From assembly GCA_002085155.1 (NCBI GenBank), contig NASX01000006.1:62001-126000 (forward strand): a stretch of 64,000 nucleotides of DNA, written 5' to 3'. This DNA is from Sorangiineae bacterium NIC37A_2. Its GTDB lineage: Bacteria > Myxococcota_A > Polyangia > Polyangiales > Polyangiaceae. Both the position numbers and the translations under genes were made by a program. A model generated the notes under the pieces. It was given only the letters and a program-made list of their open reading frames with translations, was not told where the DNA came from and made no database searches. Every line of letters begins with the position of its first letter. Position 1 is the stretch's first letter. Shown here piece after piece: positions 43,448 through 53,902 of this stretch.

Positions 43448-43660
43448 ATGCAGACCACGAACAAGAGGCGCACCGGCAGGAAGGAGCCGACGGTCGACGA
43501 GCTGCTCGCCGCCATCGCGAAGGCGACGCTCCACATCGACACGCTCGAGACACGCAAGAGCGACTCGCTCGACTTCCACGACGTCGCGGTTTGGTCGGTC
43601 AAGGCCGCGCTCGAGGCCGCGTATCGCGCGGGGCTCGCCGCCGCCAAGGAGGAGCGATGA
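43448..43660 (+). CDS. DUF6900-like small protein
   Basis: The 70-residue protein has a basic start (MQTTNKRRTGRK) then VDELLAAIAKATLHIDTLET and DSLDFHDVAVWSVKAALEAAY. This resembles the DUF6900 family of plasmid and phage proteins. The track start is 21 codons upstream and overlaps the promoter-like element, so ATG 43448 is preferred. Its stop overlaps the next ATG by 4 bp. Function is unknown. Confidence 0.65.
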   Translation: MQTTNKRRTGRKEPTVDELLAAIAKATLHIDTLETRKSDSLDFHDVAVWSVKAALEAAYRAGLAAAKEER

Positions 43661-43947
43661 AGACGCTCGGCACCACGACGACCTACGACGGCACCGAGCA
43701 CGCCTACCTGCGCGGCCACAAGGTGCGCATCGTCGCTGTGCTGAAGAACGCGCTGCGCGCCGACTACGACCCGGACCGGGACGGGCAGTACATCCGCGAC
43801 GAGGAAGACCTCGAGCGCGCGGGCGGCGTGACCGCCGACGACCGCGTCGAGGTGCAGCCCTGGCTCGCAGCAGAGGGACGCTTCAGCTTCGTGTCGAGCG
43901 ACCCGCGCGCCATCGACCTCGCGTGCTTCGCGAGCCTCAAGCGCTGA
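43657..43947 (+). CDS. Small phage-type hypothetical protein (96 aa)
   Basis: The frame starts at an ATG that overlaps the DUF6900-like stop by 4 bp (ATGA) with GGAGCG just before it. The protein reads [20 protein letters not shown] and then [11 protein letters not shown] and [17 protein letters not shown], a compact mixed fold. I know no family. It is cotranscribed with the gene before it. The track shows it only inside a longer shifted frame. Confidence 0.65.
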   Translation: MKTLGTTTTYDGTEHAYLRGHKVRIVAVLKNALRADYDPDRDGQYIRDEEDLERAGGVTADDRVEVQPWLAAEGRFSFVSSDPRAIDLACFASLKR

Positions 43948-44055
43948 CGACCTGAACGACGACGCGCTCCATCACGGAGCGCAAGCCCACCACGCGAGCC
44001 ACGGGCGCGCGCGTGAAGGGCGACGTGTCCCCAGCGCCCGACGAGGAGAGCAGTC

Positions 44056-44700
<645 letters not shown>

Positions 44701-44819
44701 ACGCGGCGGAATCGGCGGGGCGTCGGCAGGCCTACAACCGCCTCCGACGCCCCATGTCCGCGGAATCTCGTGGCTATTCCAAGCTCCTGAAAACGCATGT
44801 GAAATCAACGTGTTCGGCC

Positions 44820-44849
44820 TTGCTAGGGGCGCAAACGGAAACCTGTATG
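44820..44849 (+). promoter_or_regulatory. Phage promoter-like element, copy 3
   Basis: TTGCTA, 18 nt, TGTATG, with spacer ending AAACGGAAACC. It lies 46 bp before the ATG of copy B. Confidence 0.5.
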
Positions 44850-44895
44850 TCCTCACGCGACGGGCACTTCGCACGACGCGCCACCGAGGACGACG

Positions 44896-45195
44896 ATGAG
44901 CACGACGACGAAGAGCACGCAGGCGACGAAGACGGTGAGCCAGGGCGAGAGCCGCTACGGAACGCCCGAGCCGCAGATCGCGCTCCGCTTCCCCAAGGGC
45001 ACCAGCTACCGCGTCGTGAAGGCCGCGCTGCACAAGCTGGCCGCCGAGATCGAGTTGGCCACGCCCGCGAGCGAGCGCTGGTGCGTGAACACCGAGGACT
45101 TCAACGAGAGCGGGCGCGTGTACCTCGAGCTCGCCGACGCGACGCCCGCCGAGGCCGCGCGGGGGATGGCGCTCATCACGAAGCTGGTGGGGTGA
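44896..45195 (+). CDS. Small phage-associated protein, copy B
   Basis: The 99-residue protein is a near-identical paralogue of the 16106-16378 product; they differ mainly at the N-terminus and the last residues. ATG 44896 follows GAGGACGACG. It is the last gene of the phage block and is followed by a hairpin. Function is unknown. A shared 95-bp run of identical DNA links it to copy A. Confidence 0.75.
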   Translation: MSTTTKSTQATKTVSQGESRYGTPEPQIALRFPKGTSYRVVKAALHKLAAEIELATPASERWCVNTEDFNESGRVYLELADATPAEAARGMALITKLVG

Positions 45196-45221
45196 GCGGC
45201 TCGGCACCCCGACGCAAAATA

Positions 45222-45243
45222 GCCGCTTTTGGAAAAAAGCGGC
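45222..45243. terminator. Hairpin between phage block and metal operon
   Basis: GCCGCTTTT pairs with AAAAGCGGC over a GGAA loop. There is no U-tract after it on the plus strand; on the minus strand TATTTTG follows. It may end transcription of the phage gene weakly or from both sides. Confidence 0.5.
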
Positions 45244-45280
45244 CGTTGCCCGCCCAGAAGTAGGACCAACTGCGACACCG

Positions 45281-45309
45281 TTGACGGACGGTTCCAAGGT
45301 TGCTAGTTT
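45281..45309 (+). promoter_or_regulatory. Sigma-70-type promoter of the metal-resistance operon
   Basis: TTGACG, 17-nt spacer, TAGTTT. Start of transcription would be near 45316, so GTG 45318 would be almost leaderless. Confidence 0.6.
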
Positions 45310-45317
45310 TCGAACTC

Positions 45318-45725
45318 GTGGAAACGAAGTCCGCCGACCGCGCTCGCCTGCCGTCCGACACCTCGGTCGAGGCAGACACGTGCGGCGTGGAGTTCGTGAA
45401 CGAGGAGAACGTCGCCCACGTTCTGGCCGCGATGCCCGACGAGGACACGCTCGATCGCACCGCGTCCGAGTTCAGCCTGCTCGCTGACCCCACGCGCTTG
45501 CGCATCCTCTACGCGCTCTCGTTCCACGAGCTTTGCGTCTGCGATCTCGCGCGTGTGCTCGGCCGGTCGATGCCCGCGACGTCGCAGCAGCTCCAGCGGC
45601 TGCGGCGCGAGGGCGTCGTGAAGTGCCGGATGCAGGGCAAGCTCGCGTACTACCGCCTCGAGAGCCCGACGCTCGAGCGCGCCGTCTGCGAGGCCTTCGC
45701 GCGGCACCAGGAGCGATCGCGATGA
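45318..45725 (+). CDS. ArsR/SmtB-family metal-sensing repressor
   Basis: The 135-residue protein has the ArsR winged helix (FSLLADPTRLRILYALS, then SMPATSQQLQRLRREGVVKC). ELCVCDLA is the alpha-3 metal motif, and an N-terminal Cys (EADTCGVEF) fits CadC/SmtB-type Cd/Pb/Zn sensors. GTG 45318 is preferred; TTG 45300 lies upstream of the -10 box of the predicted promoter. It should repress the operon until metal binds. The stop overlaps the next ATG by 4 bp. Confidence 0.85.
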   Translation: METKSADRARLPSDTSVEADTCGVEFVNEENVAHVLAAMPDEDTLDRTASEFSLLADPTRLRILYALSFHELCVCDLARVLGRSMPATSQQLQRLRREGVVKCRMQGKLAYYRLESPTLERAVCEAFARHQERSR

Positions 45726-46072
45726 CGAGGCGCGTGCGACGCCGATCGGTCTCGCGTTCGTGGTTCGCGATCATCATCGCGGCCTTCGTCGCGCTCGTCG
45801 CGAGTGGGCTCCCCGAGTTGGCCGTGGAACTCGTGACCGGCGAACCCGTCGCGTGTTCGGTGGATTGCGACGGTTCGGATGGGCAAAAGCACTGCCCGCC
45901 GAACTGCTCCCACGGGCTATGCGCCAAGCTCGCTCCGTCCGTGCCGGCGCCGCTTGCGATGGTGCACGCGACGGCGCCGCCCGCGCTCTGCGGAGCGCCG
46001 GCCTCGCCCCCCGTCGACGCCTGCCATTCGCGCGATAGCGCCAACGAGGTCTTTCACCCTCCGCGAGCCTGA
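45722..46072 (+). CDS. Cys-rich exported protein of the metal operon
   Basis: The 116-residue protein has an N-terminal membrane/signal segment (SWFAIIIAAFVALVASGL) after a basic start. A Cys cluster follows (VACSVDCDGSDGQKHCPPNC, then SHGLC), ending in HSRDSANEVFHPP. It probably sits in the periplasm or membrane and binds metal for the efflux pump. Similar small Cys-rich genes precede CzcCBA sets in some bacteria. Overlap with arsR is 4 bp. Confidence 0.75.
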   Translation: MTRRVRRRSVSRSWFAIIIAAFVALVASGLPELAVELVTGEPVACSVDCDGSDGQKHCPPNCSHGLCAKLAPSVPAPLAMVHATAPPALCGAPASPPVDACHSRDSANEVFHPPRA

Positions 46073-46146
46073 ACCCGCCCGAACCAACCGTGCGTGTTCC
46101 AGAGGCTTGTTGGCGTCGCGCAGGCGACGCGGAGGAGTGATGTGTC

Positions 46147-47394
46147 TTGTCTACGGCAATTGTCTTTCGATGGTTCATCGGCGGGCTCGTCCTGTCGCTC
46201 GCGCTCGTGTCGCTGCGCGCTCAGGCACAGGAAGCGCCTCTTCGACTCGGCCGCGCAGAGGTCGCTGAGTTGGCTCGAAGTCGGAGCCCGGACGTGATCG
46301 TCGCGATTCGACGAGTCGGCGAGAGCCGAGGTCAACTCGTGGGCGCCGAGGTGCTGCTTCGTCAGTCGCCCTGGCTGGACGTGGCAGCTGGGCCGCGATT
46401 CCGTCCGAACGACACGATCCCCGACGCGGAGGTGACGCTCGGCATGCCCCTCGAGATTTATGGGCGTCGCGGCGCCGAGATCGACGCCGCTCGCGGCGCG
46501 ATCGCGCGCGACGAAGCGCTCGTCGGGACGTCGCAGCAGCAAGCTCTCGCAGAGGCGCTCGCCGCGTACTACCGGGCACTGCGCGCAACCGCCGAGGATC
46601 GCTGGGCGCGCCAGCAGCTCGATCTCACGACCGCACTTCTGCGTACCGCCGAGCGTCGCCGCGACGCTGGGGAGATCGGCGATCCAGATGTCGCGCTGTT
46701 GCGGGTCGCCGCAGCGCGTGCGCGGCGGGCCGTGACGACGACCGAGGCCAACCGCGAGATGAGCGTCACCGCGCTGAAGGGCATCCTTGGGATACCAGGA
46801 GATCGTTCAGTGGAGGTGACGGGCGAGCTCGGATCGGTGAGCTCCGAGTTCACCGACGCGCTCGTGCGCATGGCGCCGACGGACCGGCCCGAGATCGTCG
46901 CCGCGGACGCCGCGTTGAGGGCTTCCCGCCTCGACGTCGACGCTGAGCAGCGTGCGGCGTGGCCGGTCCCGGTCCTACGGACGACGTACCAGCGCGAGGA
47001 AGGAAACAACGTCTTTCTCCTCGGCATCGGTCTGCCGCTTCCAATCTTTCAAAGAAACCAGGGACCGATCGCGATCGCGCAGGCTCGGACGCAGCGCCTC
47101 GAAGCTGAGCGCGAGGCTCTCGCCATTCGCGTCGACGCCGAGGTGCGAGTGGCACGACGACGCTATCAAGCGGCCCTCGACGGACTTCACATCCTCGAAA
47201 CGGACGCCATCCCTGCGATCGAAGATGGGCTTCGCCTCACGCAACGCGCATTCGAGCTCGGTCAGAGCGACCTCACGCGGGTGCTGGTCGTGCAGCGTGA
47301 GCTCGCGGACACGCGTCGCGAGCAGTTCGATGCGCTCGTTGAGCTCGCCGATGCCGGCATTTCGCTGCAGCGCGCGCTGGGGGTGCTCCGATGA
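46147..47394 (+). CDS. czcC: Outer-membrane efflux protein, CzcC/TolC family
   Basis: The 415-residue protein has a signal peptide (GGLVLSLALVSLRAQAQEA) and the long helical repeats of TolC-type proteins (RSRSPDVIVAIRRVGESRGQ, FELGQSDLTRVLVVQRELAD). It forms the outer-membrane duct of the tripartite pump. The start is a TTG at 46147 after GGAGGAG about 11 bp upstream. It overlaps czcB by 4 bp. Confidence 0.88.
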   Translation: MSTAIVFRWFIGGLVLSLALVSLRAQAQEAPLRLGRAEVAELARSRSPDVIVAIRRVGESRGQLVGAEVLLRQSPWLDVAAGPRFRPNDTIPDAEVTLGMPLEIYGRRGAEIDAARGAIARDEALVGTSQQQALAEALAAYYRALRATAEDRWARQQLDLTTALLRTAERRRDAGEIGDPDVALLRVAAARARRAVTTTEANREMSVTALKGILGIPGDRSVEVTGELGSVSSEFTDALVRMAPTDRPEIVAADAALRASRLDVDAEQRAAWPVPVLRTTYQREEGNNVFLLGIGLPLPIFQRNQGPIAIAQARTQRLEAEREALAIRVDAEVRVARRRYQAALDGLHILETDAIPAIEDGLRLTQRAFELGQSDLTRVLVVQRELADTRREQFDALVELADAGISLQRALGVLR

Positions 47395-48632
47395 CTCGCA
47401 GCAAGAAGATCATCGCCGTCTCGCTCACGGCGCTCGCCGTGGTCGTCGCCGGGCTCGTGTTCGCCCGCATGCGCCATCCTTCAGGAGCGTCGACGGAAGG
47501 TCACGCAGAAGCAGGCGAGCACCGTGAAGAGGAAGGCGAGCACCGTGAAGAGGAAGAAGGCGCCGCGAAGGCTGTCCGACTGAGCGAGGAGGCGTTGGAG
47601 GCAGCGCACCTCGAGGTCGCGCGGGTCGCGCGCGGTCGTCTCTCCCGCGACATCGTGTTGGTCGGAGAGCTTGTCGTGCCGCCCGATCGGATGGCCATGG
47701 TCGGCCCCCGTACGGCCGCGCGCGTCTCGCGCGTGAACGTCAACGTAGGCGACCGCGTCGAGCGCGGCGCTGCGCTCGCGACCGTGGACAGCAGCGAATA
47801 TGGTCGCGCGCGTGGCGCGTACATCACCGCTGCCGCGCGAGTCGAGCAAGCCCAGGCGACATACCAACGGCAGGAGCTTCTTCGCCAGGATCGCATCTCC
47901 TCCGCTGCCGACTTCGAGGCGGCGCGCGCGAACCTCGCCGCCGCTCGCGCCGATCTGGAAGCCGCCCGCGGTGCGCTCGTGGCGCTCGGTCTCGGCGCCC
48001 CAGGAGCGACAGACTCCGCGGGTTCGACGGTCACGCTGAGAAGTCCGATCGCGGGCATCGTCGTCGCGCGGCAGGCGATCGTCGGGCAGAACGTCGACGC
48101 GGCGGCCACCCTCTTCACCGTCGCAGACCTCGGCGAGCTCTGGGCGGTGCTCACCGCCTATGAGCGGGATCTCGGACGGGTGGCGGTCGGGCAGGAGGTC
48201 TCCATCACGCTGGGCGCGCTTCCGGGGCGCGACCTTCGCGGGCGCGTTACGCACGTCGGGGAGCTCCTCGACGACCGAACGCGAAGCGCGCGAGTGCGCG
48301 TCGTCGTGTCGAACGAGGATCACACGCTTCGCCCCGGCATGTTCTGTCGGGCGCGGCTGCTCGGGGACGAAGCTACCCAGCCGGCCGAGGACGATCGGCC
48401 CGCGCTGACGATCCCGGCGGCCGCGCTCCAGCGGGTCGCTGGCGAGGAGGTCGTCTTCGTCCGGGGTGCCGATCGGACCTTCGCGGTTCGACGCGTGCGC
48501 GTCGGCGCGCGCACGGCCGCGACCGTCGAGATTCAGAGCGGCCTTCGAGAAGGGGAAGAGGTCGTCGCCGATGGCAGCCTGACCCTCAAGGCCGAGCTCG
48601 AACGCTCATCCTTCGCAGACGAGGACGACTGA
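47391..48632 (+). CDS. czcB: RND efflux periplasmic adaptor, CzcB family
   Basis: The 413-residue adaptor has an N-terminal membrane anchor, a charged Glu/His stretch (EAGEHREEEGEHREEEEG) that may bind metal, and a lipoyl/barrel core (SPIAGIVVARQAIVGQNVDA). A hairpin domain and a C-terminal membrane-proximal domain (VEIQSGLREGEEVVADG) follow. It bridges CzcA and CzcC. The acidic His repeat is a 9-residue unit (EHREEEGEH) in tandem. Spacing to czcA is 1 bp. Confidence 0.9.
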   Translation: MTRSKKIIAVSLTALAVVVAGLVFARMRHPSGASTEGHAEAGEHREEEGEHREEEEGAAKAVRLSEEALEAAHLEVARVARGRLSRDIVLVGELVVPPDRMAMVGPRTAARVSRVNVNVGDRVERGAALATVDSSEYGRARGAYITAAARVEQAQATYQRQELLRQDRISSAADFEAARANLAAARADLEAARGALVALGLGAPGATDSAGSTVTLRSPIAGIVVARQAIVGQNVDAAATLFTVADLGELWAVLTAYERDLGRVAVGQEVSITLGALPGRDLRGRVTHVGELLDDRTRSARVRVVVSNEDHTLRPGMFCRARLLGDEATQPAEDDRPALTIPAAALQRVAGEEVVFVRGADRTFAVRRVRVGARTAATVEIQSGLREGEEVVADGSLTLKAELERSSFADEDD

Positions 48633-48633
48633 G

Positions 48634-51600
48634 ATGTTGCAGCACATCGTCCAGTGGTCCCTCCGCAACCGATTTCTGGTCCTGGTGTTGACGGCCGTCG
48701 TCGTGGCGCTCGGGGTCAGCGCCGCACGCACCCTTCCGATCGACGCAGTCCCGGACATCACGAACGTCCAGGTGCAGATCCTGACGAAGGCGCCCGCGCT
48801 CGGGCCGCTCGAGGTCGAGCGCTTTGTCACCGTACCGGTAGAGCGCTCGATGAGCGGCCTGCCTCAGGTGACGGATCTCCGCTCCGTGTCGAAGTTCGGT
48901 CTCTCTCAGGTCACCGTGGTCTTCGAGGACGACGCCGACATCTATCGGGCGCGGCAGCTCGTCGCCGAGCGTCTGCAGGAAGCCCGCGACGTGATCCCGG
49001 AGGGATATGGGACACCCGAGATCGCGCCGCTCTCCACTGGGCTTGGCGAGGTCTATCAGTTCGAGGTGCGCGGACCGGGCCGAACGCCGATGGAGCTGCG
49101 ATCGATCCTGGAAGGGTACATCTCACCGCAGCTCAAGAGCGTGCCTGGGGTCGTCGAGATCAACACGTTCGGCGGCGAGCTTCGGACCTACCAGCTCGAA
49201 CTCGATCCGGCCCTGCTCCAGTCGCACCGCTTGTCTCTCCGCGACGTGATCGAGGCGCTCCAACGCTCGAACGGGAGCGCCGGAGGCGCGTACATCGAGC
49301 GCCATCGCGAGCAACTCCTGGTGCGGGGCGACGGCCTGATCGGGACGCTCGACGACCTGGGCGACACGGTGATCGCCAACGGCGACGACGGGACCCCATT
49401 CTGGCTCGACACCTCGGCCGCGTCGCGTTCGCACCGGCGGTTCGCCACGGCGCAGTCACGCGAGACGGCAACGGCGAGATCGTCGCGGGCGTCGTGATGA
49501 TGATGCTCGGAGAGAACTCGCGCGCGGTCGTCGATCGCGTGCGGACGCGCGTCGCGCAGATCCAGCCGACGCTGCCCGAAGGCGTCACCATCGCCCCCTT
49601 CTACGACCGTACCGAGCTGATTCGGAGCACGATCACCACCGTCGCCAGGAATCTCGCCGAGGGCGGCCTCCTCGTGATCGTCGTCCTCTTTCTGTTCTTG
49701 CGGAACCTGAGAGCGGGCCTGGTGGTGGCGAGTCTGATTCCGCTCTCGATGCTGGTCGCCTTTCTCGGGATGCGCGCAGCGGGGCTGTCCGGGAATCTGA
49801 TGTCCCTCGGGGCCATCGACTTCGGTCTGCTCGTGGACGGCGCCGTCATCATCGTCGAGAACGCCGTGCGGCGCATGAGTGAGCGCTCCCATGCCTTGGG
49901 TCGCGCGCTGACGCCCGCGGAGCGCGACGAGCTGGTCTTGAGTTCTTCGCTCGAGGTGCGAACCGCCACGGCCTTCGGAGAGCTCATCATCGCGATCGTC
50001 TACCTCCCGATCCTCACGCTTGAGGGCATCGAGGGGAAGATGTTCCGGCCGATGGCGCTCACAGTCGTCTTCGCGCTTGCCGCCGCGTTCGTCCTGTCCA
50101 TCACGCTGGCGCCGGTCCTCGCCTCGCTGATGCTGCCGCTCCATCCGAAGGAGTCGGAGGGGCGAGTGATCACGGCGCTTCGCAATCGGTTGGCTCGCGC
50201 GCTCGACGTGGTCCTGCGTCACCGCGTCGCGACCGTCAGCGTCGCGGTCGGGCTGCTCGCCGGCGCGATTGGCGTCGCGGCGACGCGCGGCGCCGAGTTC
50301 ATTCCCGAGCTCGACGAGGGTGCCATCGCGCTTGAGGTCTATCGACTCCCGAGCACGAGCCTCACCGAAGCCACACGGCAAACGACGGCGCTCGAGCGAG
50401 CCCTGCGCGAGTTTCCGGAGGTTGAGACCGTGGTCTGCAAGACCGGGCGCTCCGAGATCGCCATGGACCCGATGGGCGTCGAGATGACCGACGTCCTCGT
50501 AGCGCTCAAGCCGCGTGACACCTGGCGATACGGCACGAGAGAGGAGCTCGTCGAGGCGATGGAGGAGTCGCTTCGCGAGCACGTTCCAGGCATCGTCTTC
50601 GGCTTCTCCCAGCCCATCAAGATGCGGATGAACGAGCTCATCGCGGGCTCGCGCGCCGACATCGCGCTGAAGCTCTACGGTGAGGATCTCGAGGTACTTC
50701 GTGAGCGCTCGGAGGCACTGGTGCGCGTCCTTCGAGAAGTGCCCGGTGCACAAGACGTCCGAGCCGAGCAGATCAGTGGCCTCCCGATGCTTCGTGTTCA
50801 CGTCGACCGACAGGCCGCGGCTCGCTATGGGGTGCGCGTACAAGACGTCCTCGACGCGGTCGCCGCGCTCGGCGGGATTCAGGTCACGCAGGTCTACGAG
50901 GGAAGCCTCCGGTATGCAGTGGAGGTCCGCTTCGATCCGGCGACGCGCCGCGACCTCTCATTGCTCGAGTCGCTCCCCGTCGCGGCGAGCGCCGGACAGA
51001 CCGTGCCGCTCTCGCAGGTCGCCGACCTCGAGGAGGAGACAGGGCCGGCACAGGTCGGTCGCGAGGACCTCGAACGACGCGTCACTGTTCAGGTGAACGT
51101 GCGCGGCCGCGACATCGCGTCGTTCGTCGCAGATGCACAGCGCAGGGTCGATCGGGCGGTTCCACTCCCGCCTCGGTACCGCCTCGAATGGGGCGGGCAG
51201 TTCGAGCACCTCCAGGCCGCGACGGAGCGCCTGACGCTGGTCATCCCGCTCGCCCTGTTGCTCATCTTCGTGCTGCTGTACACGAGCTTCGGCGCCGCCA
51301 GGCCCGCAGCCATCATCTTCTTGAACGTGCCGTTCGCCGTGACCGGCGGCATCGCAGCGCTGGTGCTCCGAGGCATGCCCCTCTCTATCTCGGCGGGCGT
51401 CGGCTTCATCGCGCTCTTCGGCGTCGCCGTGCTGAACGGCCTTGTGTTGGTGTCCACCGCGCGCCAACACGAAGAGGAGGGCGCGACCGCTACCGAGGCC
51501 GTGAAGCGCGCCGCCGTCGAGCGACTGCGTCCGGTCCTCATGACGGCGCTCGTCGCAGCGCTGGGGTTCGTGCCGATGGCGCTCTCCCATGGCTCGGGCG

Positions 51601-51779
51601 CTGAGGTTCAACGCCCGCTCGCGACGGTCGTCATCGGCGGCATCCTGTCGTCCACGCTGCTCACGCTCTTCGTGCTGCCGGCGGTCTACAGCTGGTTCGG
51701 AGGCCGAAAGCACCCTCGGACTGGACACATACGGGGCTCCGTCGAGGCGGTGGATACGCCACAGGAAGGTCAGTCATGA
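48634..51779 (+). pseudogene. czcA: CzcA-type RND metal transporter with a -1 frameshift
   Basis: The full gene would make a CzcA-type proton/metal antiporter of about 1048 residues. The first part (48634-49497 frame) reads to DGTPFWLDT, then loses sense. The next frame resumes at LGRVAFAPAVRHGAVTRDGN and runs to 51779 with all TM and DFGLLVDGAVIIVENAVRR motifs. The two frames join if one base is missing near 49411-49414 (GACACC/CTCGGC). The neighbours are intact, so this is either a real lesion or a sequencing error. The end overlaps the P-type ATPase by 4 bp. Confidence 0.85.
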
Positions 51780-53902
51780 GCGGTGGAACGACAAAACTCG
51801 AGGTGCGTGTGCAGCACCTCGACTGCGAGAACGAGGCGGCGAAGATCGAGGCGGGCCTCCGGGGTCACGAAGGCGTCGTCGAGGTTCGGACGTTCCCGAA
51901 GGCCGGCAAGGTGGCCTTGATGTTCGAGCCCGCGAAGACCTCACGCGAGGCGCTTGAGGGGGCGCTGACCTCGCTCGGGTTCCCCGTGGCCCGTGAGGCC
52001 GAGCGCGAAGCGCCGAGCCTGTGGAGCCCGAAGGTTCTCGCATCCGCCGCGTCAGGCGTGCTCCTCGCGATCGGCTGGGGTCTCTCTCGGACCCTGACTG
52101 TCGGCTGGCCCAGCCTTGTGGCATTGGGGCTCGCGATCCTCGTCGGCGGGTACTTCTTTGCGCGCGAGGGACTCGAGAAGCTCTGGAGAAAGCGGGTCGT
52201 CGGGATCGAGGTGCTGATGTCCACGGCGGCCCTCGGCGCGGCTGCGCTCGGCGAGCCGCTCGAGGCGGCGATGCTGGTCTTCCTGTACTCGATCAGCGAG
52301 GCAGCCGAGGGATTCACCGAGCAGAAGACGCGGGCGGCGGTGCGCGCATTGATGAAGCTCGTTCCGAAGGTGGCGCTCGTGCGTCGTGACGGTGCCGACG
52401 TGGAGGTCCCCGTGGAGAGCCTCGCCGTGGGAGACGTCTTTGTCGTGCGTCCCGGCGAGTCCGTCGCCACCGACGGCGCGGTGGTGCGAGGAGAGACGTC
52501 GATCAACCAGGCACCGGTCACGGGCGAGAGCGTCCCCGTGAAGAAGGCCGCGGGCGACGAGGTGTTCGCGGGAACGATCAACGCGGACGGCGTGATCGAG
52601 GTGCGCGCCACGAAGACGTACCAGGAGAACACGGTCGCGAAGATCATCCACCTCGTGGAGGAAGCGCAGGAGAAGAAGGGTGAGCAGCAGCGCTTCATCG
52701 AACGCTTCGGCGCGCGCTACAGCCCGGCCGTCCTCGCCGGTAGCGTGCTCATCGCAGCGGTGCTGGTGTTCGCGTTCGGCTTGTCGTGGTCACTTGCGAT
52801 GCATCGCGCGGTCGTCTTCATCGTGGCGGCTGCGCCGTGTGCGCTCGTCATCTCGGTGCCGATCACGCTCGTCGCGGCGCTCGGGACAGGTGCTCGCAAC
52901 GGCGTCCTCATCAAGGGCGGTGTCATCCTTGAGCGCCTCGCCACCATCCAAATCATCGCGCTCGACAAGACCGGCACTCTGACGCGCGGCGAGCCTGTCG
53001 TGACCGACATCGTTCGGCTGGACGCGAGTCCTCACGCCGAGAGCGAAATGCTGTCTCGCCTCGCGAGCATCGAGTCGCGCAGTGAGCATCCCGTCGCACG
53101 AGCCATCGTGGCGCACGCTCGTGCCCTCGGCGTGGCCGTCGCTGAGGCCGCCGACGTGCGCGCGTTGCCAGGCGCGGGCGTCGTCGCGACCCTCGATGGA
53201 GTGGAAGTCCTGGTCGGTCAACTCGGCCTATTCGAAGGCACTGCTGCAAACGCCGGCGAGGCGACGGCAGAGGTCCGGCGCCTCGAGGAGGCCGGCAAGA
53301 CGGTCATCGTCGCTGGGACGTCCTCGCGCATCTGGTGTGTGGTCGCCGTGCAGGATGCCGTGCGCGACGAGGCCTCCGAAGCCGTTCGTCTGCTACACGC
53401 GCGTGGGGTAGAGCTCGTCGTACTCTCGGGCGACCAGAGACTCGCTGTCGAACGTGTGGCCTCGACGCTCGGCATCAAGCGCTTCCACGGCGCGATGAAG
53501 CCGGAAGACAAGCTCGCGGAGATCCGCGCTCTCGCTGCCAAGGGACCGATCGCGATGGTCGGCGATGGAGTGAACGACGCTCCTGCGCTCGCGCAGGCGA
53601 CCGTCGGAGTAGCCATGGGCGCAGCTGGCACGGACGTAGCCCTCGAGACGGCAGATGTCGCGTTGATGGGGGATGACCTCCGTCGCCTCGCCTTCGCGCT
53701 CGCGCTTGCTCAGCGCACCCAGCAGGTCGTTCGGCAGAACCTCGTGCTCTCCATCATTGTGATCGGCACGCTCGCAGTCGGCGCGGTGGCGGGCGTGTTC
53801 AGCCTTCCGGTGGCGGTCCTCGTTCATGAGATCAGCGAGTTTATCGTCATCGGCAGCGGGCTCAGGCTGCTGCGTGCGCCGAGCGCAGGAGCGCCGGCAT
53901 GA
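51776..53902 (+). CDS. P1B-type heavy-metal ATPase (Zn/Cd/Pb type)
   Basis: The 708-residue pump has an N-terminal HMA-like domain with only one Cys (HLDCENEAAKIE) and about six to eight membrane segments. It has TGESVPVKK, the phosphorylation motif DKTGTLTRGEP and the hinge GDGVNDAPAL. The membrane metal motif is APC (AAPCALVISVP) in place of the common CPC. Place in a Czc operon fits Zn, Cd or Pb export from the cytoplasm. The single-Cys HMA and APC site may shift metal preference. It overlaps the methyltransferase by 4 bp. Confidence 0.9.
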   Translation: MSGGTTKLEVRVQHLDCENEAAKIEAGLRGHEGVVEVRTFPKAGKVALMFEPAKTSREALEGALTSLGFPVAREAEREAPSLWSPKVLASAASGVLLAIGWGLSRTLTVGWPSLVALGLAILVGGYFFAREGLEKLWRKRVVGIEVLMSTAALGAAALGEPLEAAMLVFLYSISEAAEGFTEQKTRAAVRALMKLVPKVALVRRDGADVEVPVESLAVGDVFVVRPGESVATDGAVVRGETSINQAPVTGESVPVKKAAGDEVFAGTINADGVIEVRATKTYQENTVAKIIHLVEEAQEKKGEQQRFIERFGARYSPAVLAGSVLIAAVLVFAFGLSWSLAMHRAVVFIVAAAPCALVISVPITLVAALGTGARNGVLIKGGVILERLATIQIIALDKTGTLTRGEPVVTDIVRLDASPHAESEMLSRLASIESRSEHPVARAIVAHARALGVAVAEAADVRALPGAGVVATLDGVEVLVGQLGLFEGTAANAGEATAEVRRLEEAGKTVIVAGTSSRIWCVVAVQDAVRDEASEAVRLLHARGVELVVLSGDQRLAVERVASTLGIKRFHGAMKPEDKLAEIRALAAKGPIAMVGDGVNDAPALAQATVGVAMGAAGTDVALETADVALMGDDLRRLAFALALAQRTQQVVRQNLVLSIIVIGTLAVGAVAGVFSLPVAVLVHEISEFIVIGSGLRLLRAPSAGAPA

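Noticed and set aside
45879-46268. 129-residue plus-strand ORF before czcC
   Set aside because: Overlaps two better genes out of frame and is Arg-rich; it ends inside czcC.
49188-50843. 551-residue minus-strand ORF
   Set aside because: Antisense to czcA with Asp/His/Arg-rich shadow composition.
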